DNA from: Thermobacillus xylanilyticus
GTDB lineage: Bacteria > Bacillota > Bacilli > Paenibacillales > Paenibacillaceae
Length of the DNA: 51,500 nucleotides
Direction: 5' to 3'
NCBI RefSeq assembly: GCF_907165215.1
Contig: NZ_CAJRAY010000056.1
Span: 14,587-66,086 of the forward strand
Shown: positions 25,493 to 33,319 of the stretch, piece by piece
Layout of the letters: every line of letters begins with the position of its first letter
Position numbering within the stretch: the first letter of the stretch is position 1
The notes under the pieces: generated by a model
Seen by the model: only the letters and a program-made list of their open reading frames with translations
The model's database searches: none
What the model was told of the DNA's origin: nothing
Position numbers and translations under genes: made by a program

Positions 25493-26395
25493 ATGGAACT
25501 CAGGCAGTTGTATTATTTTGTGAAAGTGGCGAACCGCGAGCATGTGACGCGGGCGGCGGAAGAGCTGCACGTTGCGCAGTCGGCGGTCAGCCGGCAGATT
25601 CATCTGCTGGAAGAGGAGCTCGGCGTCAAGCTGTTCATCCCGAAGGGGCGCAATCTGCAGCTGACGCATGTGGGGAAGCTGTTCCTGAAGCGCGCCGAGG
25701 CGATCATCGCCGATCTGGAGCGCGCGATCGCGGAAATCCATGAACTGACCGATCCGGAGAACGGGGAGGTCAGATTCGGCTTCCCGCATAGTCTGGGCAC
25801 GCATCTGGTGCCGACGGTGATCGCGAAGTTCCGCAAGCTCCACCCCGGCGTACGGTTCCATTTCCAACAGGGCACGTATGCTTCGCTGGTCCGGGACGTG
25901 CTGTCGGGCGAAATCGATCTGGCGTTCATTTCGCCGCTGCCGGAGAAGGATGACCTGCTGTGCGGCCATGCGGTGCTGAAGGAGAAACTGCTGGCTGTCC
26001 TGCCGCGCCACCATCGGCTGGCCGGCGAGCCGGTGATCGAGCTTTCGCAGCTCAAGGATGAGCCGTTTGTACTGTTCCGCGAAGGATATTCGCTCCGACC
26101 GATCGTCTGGGAGGCGTGTCTTCAGGCCGGCTTTACGCCGAAGATCGCCTTTGAAGGCGAAGAGACGGATACGATCCGGGGACTCGTGGCGGCCGGCATG
26201 GGCGTAAGTCTCTTGCCGGAGATGGCGCTCGAGCAGACCGGACCGCTCATGCCGGTCAAGATCGAGCTGAAGGAGCCGGTTACGCGGACCATCGGCATCA
26301 TTCACCGTGCGGACGAGCCGATGCCGCTCGTCGCGCGCGTGTTTCACAAATATCTGCTGGATTATTTTCACAAGGAATATGGTCCTGCAACCTGA
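25493..26395 (+). CDS. LysR family transcriptional regulator (GltC-like)
   Basis: A 300-residue LysR regulator: winged helix-turn-helix (about residues 1-60; MELRQLYYFVKVA, AAEELHVAQSAVSRQI) then a periplasmic-binding-like effector domain (about 90-295). Many blocks follow Bacillus GltC (glutamate synthase activator): GRNLQLTHVGK, FGFPHSLGTHLVPTVI, GLVAAGMGVSLLPE and TRTIGIIHRADE. That supports a GltC-like regulator, but no gltAB gene is adjacent, so the target is inferred only. It starts 36 nt after the rhomboid gene and ends at a very strong hairpin. Confidence 0.85.
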   Translation: MELRQLYYFVKVANREHVTRAAEELHVAQSAVSRQIHLLEEELGVKLFIPKGRNLQLTHVGKLFLKRAEAIIADLERAIAEIHELTDPENGEVRFGFPHSLGTHLVPTVIAKFRKLHPGVRFHFQQGTYASLVRDVLSGEIDLAFISPLPEKDDLLCGHAVLKEKLLAVLPRHHRLAGEPVIELSQLKDEPFVLFREGYSLRPIVWEACLQAGFTPKIAFEGEETDTIRGLVAAGMGVSLLPEMALEQTGPLMPVKIELKEPVTRTIGIIHRADEPMPLVARVFHKYLLDYFHKEYGPAT

Positions 26396-26416
26396 GCAAT
26401 ACGGCTGCTGCATAAA

Positions 26417-26455
26417 AGAGGGCTGCCGGCGTCCATCGGACGCTGGCAGCCCTCT
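26417..26455. terminator. Strong bidirectional terminator (LysR / zinc peptidase)
   Basis: An 18-bp stem with one G-T pair (26417-26434 with 26438-26455) and a 3-nt loop lies between convergent stops. It is the longest hairpin in the window. Confidence 0.9.
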
Positions 26456-26481
26456 CGAAATTGCTCGGCCTTTGCGAGGCG

Positions 26482-27171
26482 TCATTCTTCCCGGGCCGAC
26501 GTGAAAATCATGATGTACTTGAGCAGCTCGAGCAGCGCGATCAGCGCCGCCGCCACATACGTCCACGCGGCGGCATTCAGCACTTTCGCCACGCCGCGCT
26601 CCTCTTCGTGCGTAATGAACCCTTCCGCAATCATCAGATCCCGCGCCCGGCTGCTGGCGTTGAACTCGACCGGCAGCGTCACGAGCTGGAAGGCGACCGC
26701 CGCGGAGAAGAAGATGATGCCGAAACCGATCAGGTTCAGCGCGTTGAACAAGAAGCCCGCGATCAGCAGGAACGGCGCGATGCCGGATGCGAACCGGACA
26801 ACCGGGAACATGCGGTGGCGGAGCACCAGCATCGGATAGTGCTGTGCGTGCTGGATGGCGTGTCCGACCTCGTGGCAGGCGACGGACACGGCCGAGATCG
26901 AACGCTCATAATAAACCGGTTCGGACAGCCGCACGACGCGCTGGATCGGATCGTAGTGGTCGGTCAGCACGCCGCGTACCGGTTCGATCGGCACATCGTG
27001 GAGCCCTTGCGAATCGAGCATGCGCCGCGCCGCTTCATATCCGGTCAGTCCGCGCATGTTGGGCACTTCCGCCCAGCGGTTGAACGTTCCCTTGACGCGG
27101 AACTGCGCCCAGAGCGAGATGCCGAACGCGATCAGAATCAGGAAATCCATCGGGTGAAAAAAGCCGATCAA
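26482..27171 (-). CDS. YugP-type membrane zinc metallopeptidase
   Basis: A 229-residue membrane protein of the neutral zinc metallopeptidase family (YugP, Zn_peptidase_2). An N-terminal helix precedes a cytosolic or external catalytic part with HEVGH (about residues 126-130; CHEVGHAIQH), preceded by the substrate-side SEPVYYERSISAVSVA. Two central hydrophobic helices and one near the C terminus follow. The start is TTG 27171, seven nucleotides after GGAGG; the first internal ATG would remove part of the first helix. Function of the family is poorly known. Confidence 0.85.
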   Translation of the reverse strand: MIGFFHPMDFLILIAFGISLWAQFRVKGTFNRWAEVPNMRGLTGYEAARRMLDSQGLHDVPIEPVRGVLTDHYDPIQRVVRLSEPVYYERSISAVSVACHEVGHAIQHAQHYPMLVLRHRMFPVVRFASGIAPFLLIAGFLFNALNLIGFGIIFFSAAVAFQLVTLPVEFNASSRARDLMIAEGFITHEEERGVAKVLNAAAWTYVAAALIALLELLKYIMIFTSAREE

Positions 27172-27214
27172 GTGAACCCCTCCGTTTCATAAAGTCAAAC
27201 CTTGAAGCATGCCC

Positions 27215-27260
27215 GCAAAACGGCTGACGCCGTCCATACGGGATGGCGTGTCCGTTTTGC
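27215..27260. other. Long hairpin between merR-type gene and zinc peptidase gene
   Basis: GCAAAACGG (27215-27223) pairs with CCGTTTTGC (27252-27260), and inner arms ACGCC.TCC/GGA.GGCGT extend the stem. It lies in the 5' leader of the zinc peptidase gene or at the end of the merR-type transcript. A smaller AGCCT/AGGCT hairpin with TATCTTTCT (27287-27262, minus) is a candidate terminator for the regulator. Confidence 0.5.
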
Positions 27261-27322
27261 GCAGAAAGATAAGCCTGTTAATAGGCTATAAAGCGAGAAG
27301 CGAATAAATGCTTGTCTTAACG

Positions 27323-27769
27323 CTACAGGGTTGCTTTGTCAATGAGCAGCAGCAACGCTTCGACGCAGGCGGCGGTCTGCGGCATGAGCCGCTTGTAGAC
27401 GCTCCGGGCCTGGTGCGGCTTCAGCCGGCTGAGTACCGGTTCCAGTTCCTTCACCTCGCGCTGCAGCTTGTTCAGCGACAGCTGCAGGTCCGTAAGCTTG
27501 CGGCTGATCTGCTCCTCGGAGGAAATGCGCTTCCAACCGTCGAGCATCTCCTTGATCTCTTCAAGCGTATATTTTTCTTTCTTCAACTGTTCAATACGTT
27601 TCAGCCGTTCGATCGTTTCAGGACCATACAGCCGATAGTTGCCGGCGGTCCGTTTCGCGGGGCGGATCAGGCCGATCGTCGTATAGAAATCGATGGTGCG
27701 CGGGCTGACGTTGGCCTTCGCCGCGAGCTCTCCGATGCGGAACAAGTTCTGGTCCAAAGCTCTCACCAC
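27323..27769 (-). CDS. MerR family transcriptional regulator
   Basis: A 148-residue regulator. The MerR winged helix is at residues 10-75 (FRIGELAAKANVSPRTIDFY, LIRPAKRTAGNYRLYG, LKRIEQLKKEKYTLEEIKEML), then a long dimerisation coiled coil (LTDLQLSLNKLQREVKELEPVL) and a short effector tail (LMPQTAACVEALLLLID). There is one Cys and no CxC metal loop, so it is not an evident metal sensor. GTG 27769 is used; TTG 27757 is possible. It is divergent from the amt operon, sharing a 372-nt regulatory gap. Confidence 0.85.
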   Translation of the reverse strand: MVRALDQNLFRIGELAAKANVSPRTIDFYTTIGLIRPAKRTAGNYRLYGPETIERLKRIEQLKKEKYTLEEIKEMLDGWKRISSEEQISRKLTDLQLSLNKLQREVKELEPVLSRLKPHQARSVYKRLMPQTAACVEALLLLIDKATL

Positions 27770-27800
27770 CCTTCCGACGTCGAACGCTCTCTAAATAGTT

Positions 27801-27830
27801 ATGATAACCAATCCACGGCCATACAGTCAA
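27801..27830 (-). promoter_or_regulatory. Promoter of merR-type gene
   Basis: Minus strand TTGACT (27830-27825), 18-nt spacer, TATCAT (27806-27801). Confidence 0.6.
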
Positions 27831-27865
27831 ACGTGATGGTTTGCCGTTCGGAATGGCAAATCCTA

Positions 27866-27882
27866 TGTCAGATTATCATACA
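27866..27882 (+). promoter_or_regulatory. Possible distal TnrA/GlnR box
   Basis: TGTCA-N7-ATACA differs at one position from the nitrogen-regulator consensus TGTnA-N7-TnACA. It is about 180 nt upstream of the amt promoter -35. Confidence 0.4.
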
Positions 27883-27898
27883 TAATATTCAAGAGGCG

Positions 27899-28028
27899 AT
27901 GGAGATGACCGGCATAAGCCGATCCGCAAAAGCGAAGATTCGGAGGAAGACAGCCGGTAAATCGATGATGAATACGTAAAAAAACTTAACGTTGACGGCG
28001 GATATATAGACGAACGTTAGATTTTTTT
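27899..28028 (+). other. Structured leader upstream of amt: micro-ORF, hairpin and terminator-like repeat
   Basis: The gap 27770-28141 has no long gene. It contains a 26-codon basic micro-ORF (27899-27979; AAGAGG 2 nt before its ATG). Inside this lies a hairpin closed by ACCGGC (27908-27913) and GCCGGT (27953-27958), with inner pairs CCGA/TCGG and CGC-AAAA-GCG. A second inverted repeat, TAACGTT (27987-27993) with AACGTTA (28013-28019), is followed by seven T (28022-28028), as in an intrinsic terminator. I cannot match it to a known riboswitch. Confidence 0.4.
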
Positions 28029-28060
28029 GCACTTTTCACCCAAAAACCGAAAAATGATTA

Positions 28061-28089
28061 TTGTCAAAGTGAGACGTTCTGACTATAAT
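28061..28089 (+). promoter_or_regulatory. Promoter of the ammonium transporter operon
   Basis: TTGTCA (28061-28066), 17-nt spacer, TATAAT (28084-28089). Confidence 0.8.
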
Positions 28090-28110
28090 GACATTAAGTC
28101 TTTCCCGCAA

Positions 28111-28127
28111 TGTAAGATTAAATAACA
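28111..28127 (+). promoter_or_regulatory. TnrA/GlnR-type operator downstream of amt promoter
   Basis: TGTAA-N7-TAACA matches the TnrA/GlnR core consensus TGTnA-N7-TnACA exactly. It sits about 15 nt past the expected transcription start, a position that suits repression in nitrogen-rich conditions. Confidence 0.65.
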
Positions 28128-28141
28128 TGGGAGTGGTCAAC

Positions 28142-29494
28142 ATGGTGAAAAAACTGACACTCGCTGCAGGCGTGCTGCTATGCCTGTTCCCGGCCATGGC
28201 GCTTGCAGCACCGTCGACCGCGCTGCTGGACATGGGGCTCAACACGCTCTGGGTCCTGCTCGCCGGCGTCCTCGTCCTCCTCATGCAAGGCGGCTTCATC
28301 CTGCTGGAAACCGGTTCGACGCGGATGAAGAACGCCGGCCACGTCGCAGGCAAGACGATCTTCACGGTCGGCCTTGCATCGCTCGTCTACTGGGCGGTCG
28401 GCTACGGCATCGCGTTCGGCGAAGGCAACCTGTTCATCGGCCTGAGCGACTTCTTCTACTATCCGCCGCTGGTCGGCGCGGAAGGTGACGGATACGCGAA
28501 CGCCGCGTTCTGGGTTTTCCAAACCGCGTTCGTCACGATCTCGCTGTCCATCGCATGGGGCGGATTCGCGGAACGCGCGAAACTTTCTTCTTATTTAATA
28601 TTCACGCTGTTCTTCGCGAGCGTCATCTATCCGGTCGTTGCGCACTGGATCTGGGGCGGCGGCTGGCTGGCGGAAGACGGCGCGCAAGACTTCGCCGGTT
28701 CGACCGTCGTCCACCTGACCGGCGCGCTCGGCGCCTTCGCGGCAACCGTGCTGCTCAAGCCGCGGATCGGCAAATACAACAAGGACGGCTCGGCCAACCA
28801 AATTCTCGGCCACAACCAGGTGTACACGGCACTGGCGGTTCTGCTGCTCTGGGTCGGCTGGTTCGGCTTCAACGCGGGCTCCACGGTCGCGGTAGGCGAC
28901 GGCTTCTTCGGCTATGTCGCGTTCAACACGCAGCTCGGCGCAGCGGCCGGCGCGGTTGCGGCCCTCCTGATCACCTGGATCGCGGCGGGCAAGGCTGACA
29001 TCACGACGATGCTGAACGGCGCGCTGGCCGGTCTCGTCGCCATCACGGCCTCCTGTGCATTCGTCGAGCCGTGGGCGGCCGTCGTCATCGGTCTGATCGC
29101 AGGCATCGTCGTCTACTTCAGCCAGAAGATGTTCGACAAGCTGCGCATCGACGATCCGATCTACGCGCTCTCGGTGCACGGCGTGGCGGGCATCTGGGGC
29201 ACGCTGGCCAATGGTCTTTTCGCGACGGAAGAACTGGCCGCGCAAGTCGGCGTCGGTCAAGGCGGCCTGTTCTACACGGGCAGCTGGTACCAGCTGTGGG
29301 TGCAATTCGAATCGGTTGTCGTCTGCGGCGCCTTCGTCCTCGTCGCTTCGTTCATCGTCCTGGGCATCATGAAAGCCCTGATCGGCTTCCGCGTCACGGA
29401 AGAACAAGAAATCATCGGCCTGGACCTGAGCGAACACGGCGTCTACGGTTATCCGGAACAAATGAAAAAAGCGCAAGATGCGCTGAACGCCTGA
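28142..29494 (+). CDS. amt: Ammonium transporter (Amt family)
   Basis: Membrane channel for ammonium/ammonia uptake, 450 residues. It begins with a cleavable-looking signal (MVKKLTLAAGVLLCLFPAMALA). Eleven hydrophobic helices follow with Amt signatures: FILLETGSTRMKN, WGGFAERAKLSSY, DFAGSTVVHLTGALGA (twin-His helix 5), WFGFNAGST and LSVHGVAGIWGT (second pore His). ATG 28142 is 8 nt after GGAG. The two N-regulator boxes in the leader fit nitrogen control. In Bacillus this gene is paired with glnK; here a DUF294 gene follows instead, 61 nt downstream with no terminator between. Confidence 0.93.
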   Translation: MVKKLTLAAGVLLCLFPAMALAAPSTALLDMGLNTLWVLLAGVLVLLMQGGFILLETGSTRMKNAGHVAGKTIFTVGLASLVYWAVGYGIAFGEGNLFIGLSDFFYYPPLVGAEGDGYANAAFWVFQTAFVTISLSIAWGGFAERAKLSSYLIFTLFFASVIYPVVAHWIWGGGWLAEDGAQDFAGSTVVHLTGALGAFAATVLLKPRIGKYNKDGSANQILGHNQVYTALAVLLLWVGWFGFNAGSTVAVGDGFFGYVAFNTQLGAAAGAVAALLITWIAAGKADITTMLNGALAGLVAITASCAFVEPWAAVVIGLIAGIVVYFSQKMFDKLRIDDPIYALSVHGVAGIWGTLANGLFATEELAAQVGVGQGGLFYTGSWYQLWVQFESVVVCGAFVLVASFIVLGIMKALIGFRVTEEQEIIGLDLSEHGVYGYPEQMKKAQDALNA

Positions 29495-29555
29495 TCCGTA
29501 ATAAAATGGAATCAGCATAAAACGATGGCTACGCTGGCCGGGGGGAGATGCGCAC

Positions 29556-30665
29556 ATGAACGATCCGACGCTTGTCAGGCTGATGGAGGAAATCGGCTCG
29601 ACCGGGAACGCGGATGCATTGCGCGATCTCCGGGACCGGCTCCATCTCCGGATGGAGGCGCTGCTCCCCGGCGGCGACGGCGAATCGGTCGAACAGTTCA
29701 ACGCCATATTGAACGGGATGCACGACGCGCTGATCCGGCGGGCCGTCGTCCTGTCCGAAGAAGCGATGGCACGGGCGGGGAAAGGCGCTCCCCCCGTGCC
29801 TTACGCCTATTTGTTGTTCGGCAGCGGCGGGCGAAGCGAGCAGACGCTCTCCAGCGACCAGGACAGCGGACTGCTGTACGAAGATCCCGGCCCCGGCCTC
29901 GATCCAGAGAAAGTGCGCGCCTGGTTCCGCGAACTGGGCGGCTTGATCGTAAAGACGCTGGAACGTGCGGGATACCCGCCTTGCGACGGCAATGTGATCA
30001 GCGCGAACGAGGCATGGTGCGATGCGTTCTCGGGATGGACGGCGAAGCTGGACCGATGGTTCGACGATCCGCACTGGGAGCATGTGCGCTACCTGCTCAT
30101 TATGTCCGACGGCCGCGCCGTAAGCGGCGACGAGCGGCTTGCCGCGAGGCTGAAGGATCACTACTTCCGCAATGCGAAGGGACATCCGGGCATTGCGGAG
30201 CGGATGCTGCAGAATACGATGCGCTACAAGCCGCTTGTCGGCCTGTTCGGCCAGCTGCTGCCCGAACGGTACGGCGAAGACGCCGGCAGCGTCGATATCA
30301 AGTATGGCGCCTATATTCCATTCGTCAGCGCGGTCCGGCTGATGGCGGTCACCGGCGGCATCCGGGAGACGTCGACCTTGTCGAGAATCCGGCGGCTGCG
30401 GGATACGGGGAGACTTTTCGCTTCGGACGCGGAAGCTTGCGAAGCCGCGTTCGGCTTCTTCCTGAAGCTGCGGCTGCTGGCCGCGTCGCGCAACAAGGGC
30501 GGGCTGTATGCGAACAACGGCAAGGTGGCGGTGACGCTGCTCACGAAGCCGATGAGGCGGGATTTGCGCCACCATCTGGGCACGGTGCAGCGGCTGCGGC
30601 ACAGCCTGCAGCGGCAGATTGCAGGCAAGTTCCGGCTGATACATGACGGTGGTGATCAGACGTGA
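29556..30665 (+). CDS. DUF294 nucleotidyltransferase-like (GlnD-type) protein
   Basis: A 369-residue cytosolic protein with the DUF294 putative nucleotidyltransferase domain (about residues 60-205) and the DUF294_C helical domain (about 235-350). The NTase signature is complete: LLFGSGGRSEQTLSSDQDSGLL gives GS...R and D-x-D (written here as FGSGGRSEQ and SSDQDSG). This resembles the uridylyltransferase domain of GlnD. The cNMP-binding and CBS domains common upstream of DUF294 are missing. The ATG follows GGGGGAG. It lies in an operon between amt and an exonuclease (GTGA 4-nt overlap). A role in modifying a nitrogen-signalling protein is only inferred; no PII gene is nearby. Confidence 0.8.
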   Translation: MNDPTLVRLMEEIGSTGNADALRDLRDRLHLRMEALLPGGDGESVEQFNAILNGMHDALIRRAVVLSEEAMARAGKGAPPVPYAYLLFGSGGRSEQTLSSDQDSGLLYEDPGPGLDPEKVRAWFRELGGLIVKTLERAGYPPCDGNVISANEAWCDAFSGWTAKLDRWFDDPHWEHVRYLLIMSDGRAVSGDERLAARLKDHYFRNAKGHPGIAERMLQNTMRYKPLVGLFGQLLPERYGEDAGSVDIKYGAYIPFVSAVRLMAVTGGIRETSTLSRIRRLRDTGRLFASDAEACEAAFGFFLKLRLLAASRNKGGLYANNGKVAVTLLTKPMRRDLRHHLGTVQRLRHSLQRQIAGKFRLIHDGGDQT

Positions 30666-31399
30666 AGGAAGGGGATCGCGGCGTAGGTCGGGCCTGGAAT
30701 CTCTACAAGATGGGAGGGCTCACACCGGCCATCGCATCCATGTTCGGCGCCCCCGGCGCGCAGCAGATGGCGTTCATCCGCCAGGCGGCGAAGGAGCAGC
30801 GCAAGCAGTCGGCGCTTGACCTGCCGCTGATGGAACTGGAGACGGTCGTCTTCGATCTGGAGACGACCGGATTCTATCCGGAGAACGGAGACGAGATTCT
30901 GTCCATCGGCGGCGTGCTGATGCGCGGACCGGAACTGATGGAAGCGCAGCAGTTCTACCGTCTCGTCAACCCGCGGCGGCGCGTTCCCCGCCATATCGTC
31001 GAACTGACCGGGATCACGAATGAGATGGCGGCGCATGGCGAGGATCTCGTGCAGGCGCTCAGCGACTTCATGGCGTTCATCGGCAAGCGGGTGCTGATCG
31101 CGCACGCTTCCGGGCACGACAAACAGTTCCTCAACGCCGCGTTGTGGCGGACATCGAAGGTGCGGCTGACCCACCGCGTGCTGGATACGATGATGGTGGC
31201 GAAATGGCTCGAACCGAACAGGGACAGCTACGGGCTTGACGAACTGCTGGAGTCGAACGGGGTGCCGGTCACAAGGCGCCATCATGCGCTGGAAGACGCG
31301 ATCATGACGGCGAAGTTGTGGCAGCGATATTTACACAGAATCGCGGCGCGCAACATCGTGACGCTCGGCGATCTGTATGCGTATCTCAGCCGGCATTAA
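30662..31399 (+). CDS. DEDDh 3'-5' exonuclease (DnaQ/PolC epsilon-like)
   Basis: A 245-residue protein with an N-terminal helical part (about 1-55) and a DnaQ-type exonuclease domain (about 58-230). The four acidic residues and His are present: Exo I VFDLETTG, Exo II IAHASGHDKQFL, Exo III HHALEDA. It could degrade DNA or short RNA; there is no polymerase domain. The start GTG 30662 overlaps the stop of the DUF294 gene (GTGA), so the two are translationally coupled. Such pairs of DUF294 and DEDDh exonuclease are also known beside acetate permease genes in other bacteria. The 3' end overlaps the convergent JAMM gene by 69 nt. Confidence 0.87.
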   Translation: MKEGDRGVGRAWNLYKMGGLTPAIASMFGAPGAQQMAFIRQAAKEQRKQSALDLPLMELETVVFDLETTGFYPENGDEILSIGGVLMRGPELMEAQQFYRLVNPRRRVPRHIVELTGITNEMAAHGEDLVQALSDFMAFIGKRVLIAHASGHDKQFLNAALWRTSKVRLTHRVLDTMMVAKWLEPNRDSYGLDELLESNGVPVTRRHHALEDAIMTAKLWQRYLHRIAARNIVTLGDLYAYLSRH

Positions 31400-31801
31400 C
31401 GGCGCATCCGGCACGCTGCCCTGCATCCGGTATGCGGCCGTTTCCGGCTGCTCGAAGTCGCGCAGCGAGATGATCCAATAGGTGAAATCCGGGCTTCCGA
31501 ACTGCCGCCAGCCCGCCAGGTCGGCGGCGGAAAGCACCGGAGCTCCGTGCGGGTGGGAATGATAGAAGCCGGCGATCCGTCGCCGGCTTTGCCGCGTTTC
31601 CGTCCAGGCGCGCACCCAGTCGGCGGGATCGAAGCGGTAGCCCGATTCCGGCCGCGGATGCGCATTGCGCACGGGACGGATCCGGTCGATCGGGCCGCCG
31701 GGTCCGCCGGCGGCGATCAGAAGTCCGCAGGCTTCTGCGGGGTATGCCGTTCGGCAGGCTTCCATGAGCTGCTCGTAGGCTTCGCTGGCTATGACGATCA
31801 T
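31331..31801 (-). CDS. JAMM/MPN domain metalloprotease (M67 family)
   Basis: A 156-residue Zn-dependent isopeptidase-like protein. The JAMM motif is complete: Glu in YPAEACGLL (about residue 22) and HSHPHGAPVLSAAD, i.e. HxHP-x7-S-x2-D (about 81-94). Bacterial members cleave C-terminal extensions of ThiS/MoaD-like ubiquitin folds or act in sulfur transfer, but no such partner gene is adjacent. ATG 31801 follows GGGAGG. The last 23 codons lie on the opposite strand within the 3' end of the exonuclease gene, an unusual convergent overlap. Confidence 0.82.
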   Translation of the reverse strand: MIVIASEAYEQLMEACRTAYPAEACGLLIAAGGPGGPIDRIRPVRNAHPRPESGYRFDPADWVRAWTETRQSRRRIAGFYHSHPHGAPVLSAADLAGWRQFGSPDFTYWIISLRDFEQPETAAYRMQGSVPDAPLMPAEIRIQIAERHDVARRDSV

Positions 31802-31857
31802 GGCTTCCTCCCGGCCGTCGAATGTCACCCTCAGTATAGCGCACGCGCGGGTGCGCG

Positions 31858-33180
31858 TCATCCGGCATCGCCCGCGCGCTTCGGCGGCTTGACCAGGAAG
31901 AAGACGAGGGCGAGGGCGGCCGCGGCCAGACCCGTCACGGCGCCGAACAGCACGCCGCGCGAGATGCCGGCGAGCCAACCGAACGCCGGCGGCCCGAACG
32001 CGACGCCAAGGAAGCGCAGGCTGCTGTACAGCGACGTGATCATGCCGCGGTGGCTGCGATCGACGGCGCCGGTGATCATCGTGTTCAGGCAGGGGAGGAG
32101 AAGCCCCGTGCCCACACTGCTCAAGGTGAGCAAGGCGATCAGCAGCGGCATGTTGCCGTTCAGCCAGACGGCCGACGCGAACGCGGCGGCCTGCACCGCG
32201 AGCCCGATGTTCATCAGGACGCGCATCAGCCGCCCGTTGTTCTTGATATAGCGTCCGGTGGCGTAGGACGTGGCGACCAGACCGAACAGCGGTATGGCGA
32301 GCACGCCGCCCTTCGCCACGCCCGTAATGGCGTAAGGCGGTTTCTCCAGCGCATCGGAGAGGAAGAACAGCACGCCGAACAGGTTGAACAATCCGGTGGC
32401 ACCGGCGAGAAAGGCGGGAATGAGCCAGCGTCCCTGCTTGCGGAAGACGCCGATGATTCGGCGGACGTAACCCGCCGGGCGGGAATGGCTTCCGGAATCG
32501 GGTTCACGGATCATGAACGCCATGGCCGCAAGCGAAAGCGCGCAGAAGGCGGGGAAAGCGAAGAAGGGCGCCTGCCAGGCGATGAGCGCGAACAGGGTGC
32601 CGAGGATCGGACTCAGCACCTTCCCCGTCCCGTTCGACGCTTCAATGAGCCCGAGCGCCTCGCTCTCGGCGCCGTCGCGGTACATGTCGCCGATGAGCGC
32701 CATGGCGATCGGCGACGTACCCGCCGCTCCGATGCCCTGCAAGGCACGCGCGGCGATCAGCAAGGGATAATTTTTCCATATGACGGCGAAGCCCGCCAGA
32801 AGGCCCGCCGCTCCGAAGACGGCGAGGGAAGGCAGAATGACCGCTTTTCGCGTGAAGCGGTCGGAGAGATAGCCGGCGATCGGGATGAACAGGCCCGCCG
32901 CCAGCGAGAACAGCGTGATGACGAGGCTGGACTGGATGCCGGTAATGTTCAATTGCCGCTCCAGATCGGGCAGGATCGGCACGATCATCGAATTGCCGAG
33001 CACCATGACGAGAGGAACGGATGCGAGCGCGGTGTACTCGGCCCATTTCTTCGCGCCGCCGTTTCCGGTTCCGGTGCGGCCGCGCGAGCCTGAGCGGTTG
33101 CCGGACAGAAAGGACCGGTTCCGCGCCGCAGCCGCGCTTCCGCCGCCCGCGGTCAGCCACCCGGGTTTCGCCTTCTCCAT
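31858..33180 (-). CDS. MFS transporter (drug-efflux type)
   Basis: A 440-residue major facilitator with a basic, Gly/Ser-rich cytosolic head (about residues 1-40) and 12 or so membrane helices. Motifs: the loop 2-3 signature (GYLSDRFTRKAVILP), helix 4 RALQGIGAAGTSPIAMALIGD and the helix 5 motif (GLIEASNGTGKVLSPILG), which suggests an antiporter of the drug-export class. ATG 33180 follows GGAGG by 8 nt; TTG 33195 is in frame but too close. It is separated from the JAMM gene by 56 nt and could be co-transcribed with it. Confidence 0.85.
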   Translation of the reverse strand: MEKAKPGWLTAGGGSAAAARNRSFLSGNRSGSRGRTGTGNGGAKKWAEYTALASVPLVMVLGNSMIVPILPDLERQLNITGIQSSLVITLFSLAAGLFIPIAGYLSDRFTRKAVILPSLAVFGAAGLLAGFAVIWKNYPLLIAARALQGIGAAGTSPIAMALIGDMYRDGAESEALGLIEASNGTGKVLSPILGTLFALIAWQAPFFAFPAFCALSLAAMAFMIREPDSGSHSRPAGYVRRIIGVFRKQGRWLIPAFLAGATGLFNLFGVLFFLSDALEKPPYAITGVAKGGVLAIPLFGLVATSYATGRYIKNNGRLMRVLMNIGLAVQAAAFASAVWLNGNMPLLIALLTLSSVGTGLLLPCLNTMITGAVDRSHRGMITSLYSSLRFLGVAFGPPAFGWLAGISRGVLFGAVTGLAAAALALVFFLVKPPKRAGDAG

Positions 33181-33319
33181 CGCTTTTGCCTCCAACTGAA
33201 AATCGTTCCTTTGGCGAGACTAATGTGCCCGCGTCTTCCTGAAGCTATTCCCGGATGGCTTGAACGGCAAATTTGGGCATGATAAGATGAGGACAATTCA
33301 GCGGGAGTTGAAGTGGAGA

